This document shows, piece after piece, positions 32,628-37,561 of a stretch of DNA of 37,561 nucleotides. The translations under genes and the position numbers were made by a program. The notes beneath the pieces are model-generated. The model was not told the origin of the DNA. It did no database searches and saw only the letters and a program-made list of their open reading frames with translations. Numbering within the stretch: position 1 is the first letter of the stretch; every line of letters begins with the position of its first letter. The stretch comes from Frigoribacterium sp. (GTDB lineage Bacteria > Actinomycetota > Actinomycetes > Actinomycetales > Microbacteriaceae). The DNA is taken from positions 1 to 37,561 of the forward strand of contig JANYIZ010000120.1 in the NCBI GenBank assembly GCA_025408445.1, given 5' to 3'.

Positions 32628-32671
32628 CCACGAATCCAGCCCGGCGGTGCTACGAACCCAGCCCGGCGGTG
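32628..32671. repeat. 22-bp tandem pair
   Basis: Two adjacent 22-bp units with two differences (32628-32649 and 32650-32671), each ending CAGCCCGGCGGTG. They directly follow the second 114-bp copy. Confidence 0.8.
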
Positions 32672-32682
32672 CCCGGCCGAGA

Positions 32683-32710
32683 CCGGCGAAGCCAACCCCA
32701 CCTTCGCCGG
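32683..32710. repeat. Perfect 9-bp hairpin
   Basis: CCGGCGAAG (32683-32691) and CTTCGCCGG (32702-32710) around a ten-base loop. It could protect the flbD promoter from upstream read-through. Confidence 0.55.
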
Positions 32711-32764
32711 GACGACTCCAGCGCGCGACCCTGCCGCGCGACTCGCCGACACCGCTGCATCCAC

Positions 32765-32791
32765 TAACCGGATGCCCCATCGTGCCGATAG
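32765..32791 (+). promoter_or_regulatory. Sigma-28-type promoter of the flbD-motA-motB run
   Basis: TAAC (32765-32768), exactly 15 bases, then GCCGATAG (32784-32791), identical in both boxes to the flagellin promoter. It lies 53 bases before flbD and after the flgE hairpin, so it should drive flbD, motA, motB and the genes overlapping behind them. Confidence 0.85.
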
Positions 32792-32844
32792 TGGGAAATA
32801 ACGGACCAGGATGGACCGGTTTCACCACCAGCAGGGATGCGCTC

Positions 32845-33138
32845 ATGATCGTAGTTACGCGGCTCAACGACAGCCATTTTGCGATAAACCCCGATCTCAT
32901 CGAGCGCATCACCGCCAATCCCGACACGACCCTGATCAGGGTCGACGGTGCCAAGTACATCGTCACCGAGTCCATGTGCGAGGTGATCGACCGTATCTCG
33001 CGATATCGCGCGACAGTCATCGCGCTCACCCACGAGCTGTCGTCGAACGGGCACCAACAGAGGGCGCTCGAGCTGGTCGAGAACGTCACTCATCCTGACG
33101 CCGAGCACCCCATGCCGCTTCGTCCGAGGAAGATCTGA
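32845..33138 (+). CDS. flbD: Flagellar FlbD/SwrD family protein
   Basis: 97 residues. The start MIVVTRLNDSHFAINPDLIERITANPDTTLIRVDGAKYIVTES is typical of the small FlbD (SwrD) family of Gram-positive bacteria; in Bacillus SwrD raises motor power. The last ~30 residues are an added charged tail. ATG 32845 follows AGGGA. The gene precedes motA with a one-base overlap, consistent with a role with the stator. Confidence 0.9.
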   Translation: MIVVTRLNDSHFAINPDLIERITANPDTTLIRVDGAKYIVTESMCEVIDRISRYRATVIALTHELSSNGHQQRALELVENVTHPDAEHPMPLRPRKI

Positions 33139-33920
33139 TGGACCTCGCAACAATCATCGGAATCCTCACGGCGTTCGGTGCCCTCTTCGCGATGCTCACC
33201 CTCGAAGGCTCGAACGTGAGCTCTATCCTGCTGCCGGCCCCGATGGTGCTGGTATTCGGGGCAACGATCGCGGTCGGAATAGCCGGCGGCACGATCAAGG
33301 ACCTCTTGCTCTCGGTGAAGGCCCTGCCGCGGGCATTCGTTGGCAAGACCGAGAAGCCGCAGGTGGTTATCGATCGCCTGGTCGAGATCGCCGAGAAGGC
33401 GCGAAAAGAGGGCCTGCTGTCGCTCGAGCAGGAGGCCGAAACAGTGAACGATCCTTTTCTGCGCGGTGCCCTGCAGAGCATTGCCGACGGAGCGGATGGC
33501 GAGGACCTGCGCGTGCAGCTCGAAGACGAGATCGCCACGAAGACCCGCTCCGACCGCACGGCATCCAAATTCTTCCTCAGCCTCGGTGGCTACGCGCCGA
33601 CTGTCGGCATTATCGGCACTGTCGTTTCGCTCACCCACGTGCTCGAGAACCTATCGACGCCGGGAAAGCTCGGTCCTCTTATCGCGGCCGCTTTCGTCGC
33701 CACCCTGTGGGGGCTGCTGTCGGCGAATTTCCTCTGGCTGCCGATCGGCACGCGACTGCGTCGTCTCGCCGATCTCGAGGGCGAGCGGATGACCCTGATC
33801 ATGGAGGGCGCGCTCGCCGTGCAGGAGGGCAGCCAGCCTCGACTGCTCGCCGAGCGACTGCGATCGATGGTGCCCGCTGAGCAACTGGGCAAGACAGCCA
33901 CCGCAGCGAAAGCGGCGTGA
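33138..33920 (+). CDS. motA: Flagellar stator protein MotA
   Basis: 260 residues with four membrane segments: two at the N-terminus and two near residues 145-205. Family features are the large cytoplasmic loop with charged residues (LVEIAEKARKEGLLSLEQEAE) and the third-helix region GGYAPTVGIIGTVVSLTHVLENL, whose prolines and glycines are conserved, followed by AAFVATLWGLLSAN. With MotB it forms the stator that turns ion flow into torque on FliG. It overlaps flbD (ATG shares base 33138) and motB by four bases. Confidence 0.95.
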   Translation: MDLATIIGILTAFGALFAMLTLEGSNVSSILLPAPMVLVFGATIAVGIAGGTIKDLLLSVKALPRAFVGKTEKPQVVIDRLVEIAEKARKEGLLSLEQEAETVNDPFLRGALQSIADGADGEDLRVQLEDEIATKTRSDRTASKFFLSLGGYAPTVGIIGTVVSLTHVLENLSTPGKLGPLIAAAFVATLWGLLSANFLWLPIGTRLRRLADLEGERMTLIMEGALAVQEGSQPRLLAERLRSMVPAEQLGKTATAAKAA

Positions 33921-34894
33921 CCGGCGTGAGCAGGGGCCGCAAGAAACACACGGAAGAGCACGAGGAACACGGTCCAGATGAACGCTGGATGGCCTCGTAT
34001 ATGGACATGGTCACGGTGTTGATGTGCATGTTCATCGTGCTGTTCGCGATGTCGACCGTCGATGCAAAGAAGTTCGACCTGCTCCGCAACTCCCTCGCGA
34101 CCGGGTTCGGCCAGACCGACATCGGCAAGCTCGACACGGCGAAGGGCACTGTACTGGATCCGACGAAGGCCACCAAGAGTGGCGAGAGCTTCGGGGCTGG
34201 GCCGCAGACGGCCCAGGCCGCCGCCGCTGCCGCCGCCGCAAAGGCCGCGGCCGCGGCCGCGGTCAAGGAAGTCGACTCGATCAAGAACCTCGAGGCCAAA
34301 GTGAGCGCGAGCCTCGCGATTCAGGGCCTTCAGGGCACGGTGCAGTACACGATCGACCAGCGCGGCCTCACCATCCGGCTCGTCGACCAGCAGGCGTTCT
34401 TCGCACCGAACAGTACGGTGCTCACCGGTACCGCGCCGCGAGTGCTCGACACTATTGCTCCGATTCTCTCGGCGACCGGAGAGGATATCGCCGTCGAGGG
34501 CCACGCCGACAGTCGCGCGACGCTTCCCCCCTTCCCCACCAACTGGGAGCTGTCATCCGGCCGCGCAGTTGCCGTACTCCGGCGGATGGTGGAAAGCGGT
34601 GGGGTCACCGAATCCAAGATCGGAGCGGTCGGCTACGGCTCCTCGCGTCCGCTCTCACTCGGAACCGCCGCCGCCGACTTCGCTCAGAATCGAAGGGTCG
34701 ATATTATCGCCCTGTCCAACGCGTCCGAGTCGGTGCGGGCCCTAATCCCGGATGTGGTCTCCGGGAAGATCCCCGGAAGTGAAACACCCGCCGCACCCGC
34801 CGCCGTCACCGCAGCGACAGCAACCACCTGGATCCCTGTCGTCACCAGTTCCGTTCCGCTGATCCTCTTACCGGCGGTCACCCCCGGCCGATAG
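33917..34894 (+). CDS. motB: Flagellar stator protein MotB
   Basis: 325 residues. A charged start precedes the single membrane helix WMASYMDMVTVLMCMFIVLF; the aspartate at residue 30 is the essential ion-binding residue of MotB. Then comes an Ala-rich linker (about residues 98-115: AQAAAAAAAAKAAAAAAVK), and the C-terminal OmpA-like peptidoglycan-binding domain (VEGHADSR, about residue 194; NWELSSGRAVAVLRRMV; GYGSSRPL). The residue set does not by itself tell H+ from Na+ use. GTG 33917 overlaps motA. A tail of about 50 Pro/Thr/Val-rich residues follows the OmpA domain. Confidence 0.94.
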   Translation: MTGVSRGRKKHTEEHEEHGPDERWMASYMDMVTVLMCMFIVLFAMSTVDAKKFDLLRNSLATGFGQTDIGKLDTAKGTVLDPTKATKSGESFGAGPQTAQAAAAAAAAKAAAAAAVKEVDSIKNLEAKVSASLAIQGLQGTVQYTIDQRGLTIRLVDQQAFFAPNSTVLTGTAPRVLDTIAPILSATGEDIAVEGHADSRATLPPFPTNWELSSGRAVAVLRRMVESGGVTESKIGAVGYGSSRPLSLGTAAADFAQNRRVDIIALSNASESVRALIPDVVSGKIPGSETPAAPAAVTAATATTWIPVVTSSVPLILLPAVTPGR

Positions 34895-35835
34895 TGCCCT
34901 GTGTGACGGTCCAGGAACATTCTTCACTCGGCGCGCCCGCACGATCGGGCCCGGCGGTGGAGCCCTATGACTTCCGCCGGCCGACCACTCTCGCCCGTGA
35001 GCACTCCCGGGTGCTGGAGCTTGCGCTCGAGACCTTCGCACGCCAGTGGGCAACGCAGCTCACCGCCAAGGTGCGGGTGATCTCGCAGGTCACTTGCGAA
35101 CAGATCATCATGGAGACCTATGACGAGTACGCCTCCGCGCTTCCCGCGACCACCGCGATGATCCTGTGCAACCTGCACGGGATTGATGCCAGGGCGGTCA
35201 TCCAGTTTCCGGCGTCGGCAGCGCTCACCTGGGTGTCGTACATGCTCGGAAGCAATACCGCTCAGGTGGTCGATGAACGCAAGTTCACCCAGGTGGAGCA
35301 GGCGCTGATACGCCGCCTCTTCGATGATGCGCTCGAGGATCTCCGTTACTCCCTCGGGTCTTTGCTCGAGGCTGCGATTTCCATCGACACCATCCATTAC
35401 AACTCGCAGTTCGCCCAGGCCGCAGCAACCTCCGACCTGATGATCGTGGCGAGCTTCGGTATCCGGGTCGGCGATAGCTCGACCACGGCGACCCTCGCTA
35501 TCCCGGCCGAGGCTCTTCTGCCGCAGCTTGGCCAGCCGAGCGTTGCCGTGGCGACCGGGGACGCCCGGGAGAAGGTCGCTTTGCAGCTCGGTTGGGTCCC
35601 GGTCGAAGTCGCGCTGAGCCTCAGCCCCGTGCTCGTGAACCCGAGCCGTGTGCTGAGCCTGGCGGTGGGTGACCTGCTCACCATTCCGCACCCGCAGCAC
35701 CGTCCGCTCAACCTCACCGTCGAGGGAGAGACCCTCGCGCGCGCTGCCGTCGGCGCCAATGGCTCCCGTCTTGCCTGCGTCGTGACTGCCGCCCCAGAGA
35801 ACGAGACCCACCCGAAGAGAAGGCTGAACCAGTGA
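34894..35835 (+). CDS. fliM: Flagellar motor switch protein FliM
   Basis: 313 residues. The middle domain begins YDFRRPTTLAREHSRVLELALETFARQWATQL, as in FliM, and the C-terminal SpoA domain reads KVALQLGWVPVEVALSLSPVLVNPSRVLSLAVGDLLTIPH. It forms the C-ring wall between FliG and FliN. The usual N-terminal CheY-binding motif (LSQxEIDALL) is absent; the protein opens with MPCVTVQEHSSLGAPARSG instead. GTG 34894 overlaps the motB stop; an in-frame GTG at 34903 is also possible. No fliL gene separates motB and fliM. Confidence 0.93.
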   Translation: MPCVTVQEHSSLGAPARSGPAVEPYDFRRPTTLAREHSRVLELALETFARQWATQLTAKVRVISQVTCEQIIMETYDEYASALPATTAMILCNLHGIDARAVIQFPASAALTWVSYMLGSNTAQVVDERKFTQVEQALIRRLFDDALEDLRYSLGSLLEAAISIDTIHYNSQFAQAAATSDLMIVASFGIRVGDSSTTATLAIPAEALLPQLGQPSVAVATGDAREKVALQLGWVPVEVALSLSPVLVNPSRVLSLAVGDLLTIPHPQHRPLNLTVEGETLARAAVGANGSRLACVVTAAPENETHPKRRLNQ

Positions 35836-36533
35836 AGAAGTCCACCATCATCGACCCACGCTCTGCCGCAGCGGAGGCGCTCGCGCGGTTGTTGCCAAGC
35901 ACCTCCCTCCTCGAAGCCGTCGCGTTCGAGGGTGTGCCGACCGCCCCCTTCGACAGCGCGGTGGTCGCCTCGTTCGTCGGGGAGATCTCGGCCGACCTGG
36001 CGATCGTCTTCCTCGATCCGATCGAGACGGCGGATGCCGCAGTCGCGGATTCCCAGCGGGTCTCGATCGTCGACGTGCTGCGGCCCGCTCTCGATGCCGC
36101 CGCGGGCGTGCTCGGCTCTGGTGTGCTCGGGGACGCCCGGGTGGACGACGCCACAGCGCTGTTCTCCGACGCGGCCACCGAGGTCTTCGCCCTCTCCAGC
36201 GGGGGCAGCGCGGCCGGCTGGTTCGCCATCCGCTTACGGGAGAGTCAGACAGGCGCCACCCCGATCTCCCAGGAGTCGCTCGTGAACAACCTCAGCCGCA
36301 TCAATAACGTCGAGATGGCGCTCACCGTGGAGATCGGTCGCACCCGCATGGCGGTGCGCGATGTACTCGGTCTCGAGCCCGGCGCGGTGATCGAGCTCGA
36401 CCGCTCAGCCGGCGCTCCCGCCGACGTGCTGCTCAACGGACGGCTGATCGCCCACGGCGAGATCGTGGTCGTCGACCAGGAGTACGCGGTGCGCATCACC
36501 CAGATCCTCGACGTTGCCGAGGGCCTCAGCTAA
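35832..36533 (+). CDS. fliN: Flagellar motor switch protein FliN with FliY-like N-terminal domain
   Basis: 233 residues, much longer than the ~137 of a simple FliN. The C-terminal SpoA domain is clear (NNVEMALTVEIGRTRMAVRDVLGLEPGAVIELDRSAGAPADVLLNGRLIAHGEIVVVDQEYAVRITQIL). The first ~145 residues look like a CheC-like domain as in FliY (VVASFVGEISADLAIVF, then VSIVDVLRPALDAAAGVLGSG), but the E-x3-N catalytic pairs of CheC/FliY phosphatases are not seen. It completes the C-ring. GTG 35832 overlaps fliM by four bases. Confidence 0.88.
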   Translation: MKKSTIIDPRSAAAEALARLLPSTSLLEAVAFEGVPTAPFDSAVVASFVGEISADLAIVFLDPIETADAAVADSQRVSIVDVLRPALDAAAGVLGSGVLGDARVDDATALFSDAATEVFALSSGGSAAGWFAIRLRESQTGATPISQESLVNNLSRINNVEMALTVEIGRTRMAVRDVLGLEPGAVIELDRSAGAPADVLLNGRLIAHGEIVVVDQEYAVRITQILDVAEGLS

Positions 36534-36535
36534 CA

Positions 36536-36994
36536 ATGGACACCCTCTTCGTTGCGTTGCGCGTACTGCTCTCCCTCGCCGCTGTGGTGGGGCTGCTGTG
36601 GTTTCTGCAGCGACGCATTTCGAAGGGGACCCGGTCAACTCGATCGACCAAGCTCGTGAACGTCGTGACCCGCCAGCCACTGGCGCAGAAAGCATCCGTT
36701 GTCGTGATCGACATGGAGGGTAAGCGATTTTTGCTCGGCGTAACCGAGCACTCGGTGACCGTTCTCGACGCCACCGAACTGCCGGTGACCGATACCGCGG
36801 CGGCCTTCGAATCGGTCCTAACCGAAGCGGAAGCGGCTCCGAGCGCGCAGAAGTCCGCTGCGACCCCCATCCCCTTCCCGCAGCAGTTCGACCCTCGCAC
36901 CGGCCTACCGCGTAAGCTCGGCGCGCTCGACGGCTCGATCCTGTCGCTCTCCACCTGGAAGCGTGCGGCCGTCGCCCTGCGGTCCTCCCGGTGA
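36536..36994 (+). CDS. fliO: Flagellar biosynthesis protein FliO
   Basis: 152 residues. One membrane helix at about residues 6-22 (LRVLLSLAAVVGLLWFLQRRIS) precedes a small cytoplasmic domain with the FliO pattern QPLAQKASVVVIDMEGKRFLLGVTEHSVTVL. FliO aids assembly of FliP in the export gate; placement directly before fliP supports the call. The C-terminal ~60 residues are less conserved. The stop overlaps the fliP start (GTGA). Confidence 0.85.
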   Translation: MDTLFVALRVLLSLAAVVGLLWFLQRRISKGTRSTRSTKLVNVVTRQPLAQKASVVVIDMEGKRFLLGVTEHSVTVLDATELPVTDTAAAFESVLTEAEAAPSAQKSAATPIPFPQQFDPRTGLPRKLGALDGSILSLSTWKRAAVALRSSR

Positions 36995-37561
36995 GAGGGC
37001 AGGCCGCGATGGGCGTGCGCGCACCGCTCAGCGTCCGGTTCTGGAACGGGCCGGCCGCCCGCATCGTCGTGATGGCGCTTCTCGTGCTCGTCGTCGCTGT
37101 AGCGCTCATCCTCATGACCGGTACCGCCAGCCACGCTTCGGTGCCGACCGTGGACGCCCCGACGCCGCCCGTCACCCCGACCACCCCTGGCGGTCTTTCC
37201 GTCAACATCAACGGCCCCGACGGCACCCCGTCCTCTGCGATCGTCACGCTGGTCGGCATCACGCTGCTCTCGGTGGCCCCGGCGCTGCTGCTCATGATGA
37301 CGTCATTCACCAAGATCTTCGTCGTGCTCGCCATGGCCCGTAACGCCCTCGCGCTGCCGTCCATCCCGCCGAACCAGGTGCTTGCGGGACTCGCACTCTT
37401 CCTCAGCCTGTTCATCATGGCGCCGGTGATCACCGACATCAACACGCACGCGTTGCAGCCATACCTGAACGGCCACATCGACTTCACGCAGGCGATTGAC
37501 CTCGCCACCAAGCCGCTAGGTACTTTCATGCTCGCGCACACCCGAGAAGAGGACCTCGCCC
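36991..37561 (+). CDS. fliP: Flagellar export gate protein FliP (3' end outside window)
   Basis: 190 codons are visible and the frame is open at the right edge. After a short basic start, a first hydrophobic segment with a TASHA end lies at about residues 26-48 (signal-like), followed by a Pro/Thr-rich linker. The FliP signature follows: SVAPALLLMMTSFTKIFVVLAMARNALALPSIPPNQVLAGLALFLSLFIMAPVI. FliP forms the core of the type III export channel with FliQ and FliR. GTG 36991 overlaps fliO; ATG 37009 is another in-frame choice. Confidence 0.93.
   Translation, partial: MRGQAAMGVRAPLSVRFWNGPAARIVVMALLVLVVAVALILMTGTASHASVPTVDAPTPPVTPTTPGGLSVNINGPDGTPSSAIVTLVGITLLSVAPALLLMMTSFTKIFVVLAMARNALALPSIPPNQVLAGLALFLSLFIMAPVITDINTHALQPYLNGHIDFTQAIDLATKPLGTFMLAHTREEDLA

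Larger units (their letters stand above)
32135..32764. other. Repeat-rich intergenic gap between flgE and flbD
   Basis: About 630 bases in an otherwise gapless cluster. No gene is supported; frames read through repeats and have no ribosome site. It holds a 16-bp perfect tandem repeat (32193-32224), two 114-bp near-identical copies (32293-32406 and 32509-32622), a 22-bp tandem pair (32628-32671) and a 9-bp hairpin (32683-32710). The flbD promoter begins at its right end. Confidence 0.85.

Noticed and set aside
32141-32767. Open frames on both strands across the repeat-rich gap
   Set aside because: They simply read the repeats (the same peptide text appears twice), lack ribosome sites and carry Arg/Pro/Ser-rich non-protein-like composition.

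Overview
The window looks like chromosomal DNA of a GC-rich, motile actinobacterium, most likely of the Microbacteriaceae type. This rests on protein style (DUF4383, CopD/CtaG fusion, NgcE-like lipoprotein, DinB protein), frequent GTG starts and ATGA/GTGA overlaps, and a flagellar cluster with no P/L-ring genes. No database search was possible, so the taxonomic call is an inference.

Layout. Bases 1-7.0 kb are a mixed housekeeping stretch: the end of an HU-type DNA-binding gene, a CopD-CtaG membrane protein, an anchored protein of unknown function, a Pif1/RecD-like helicase, a membrane protein with a Met/His-rich tail, a DUF4383 protein and a DinB-family protein. Bases 7.07-14.27 kb are an amino-sugar uptake and use locus. 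A minus-strand operon (MurR/RpiR regulator, SIS protein, NgcE-type binding lipoprotein, two permeases) diverges from a plus-strand pair (BadF/BadG-type N-acetylglucosamine kinase, Gfo/Idh/MocA oxidoreductase). A perfect 9-bp inverted repeat lies in the divergent promoter region and is the obvious operator. A dienelactone-hydrolase-like gene separates this locus from the flagellar cluster.

From 15.03 kb to the right edge the window is a flagellar supercluster. The minus-strand operon is flgN-flgK-flgL-fliW. Divergent from it are a sigma-28/WhiG-type sigma factor, flagellin, fliD, fliS and a small FliT-position gene. Then comes a tightly overlapped run flgB-flgC-fliE-fliF-fliG-fliH-fliI-fliJ-fliK-flgD-flgE. 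After a strong hairpin and a ~0.6 kb non-coding, repeat-filled gap, a second run follows: flbD-motA-motB-fliM-fliN-fliO-fliP, with fliP cut by the window edge.

The clearest regulatory signal is a promoter motif, T[A/T]AC-N15-[G/T]CCGATAG. It occurs with exactly 15-bp spacing upstream of flgN, flagellin, flgB and flbD. It resembles the sigma-28 (FliA/SigD/WhiG) consensus and suggests that the sigma factor encoded here drives filament, hook-basal-body and motor operons together rather than in a tiered cascade. FliW is encoded without CsrA in this window, and the flagellin leader carries GGA sites that fit FliW-CsrA control.

Other unusual features: a 114-bp near-identical direct repeat between flgE and flbD; two copies of a ~44-bp palindromic intergenic element; a perfect 19-bp hairpin inside the first codons of an ABC permease gene; a FliM lacking the usual CheY-binding N-terminus beside a FliY-like long FliN; and a sigma factor with a ~60-residue C-terminal tail.
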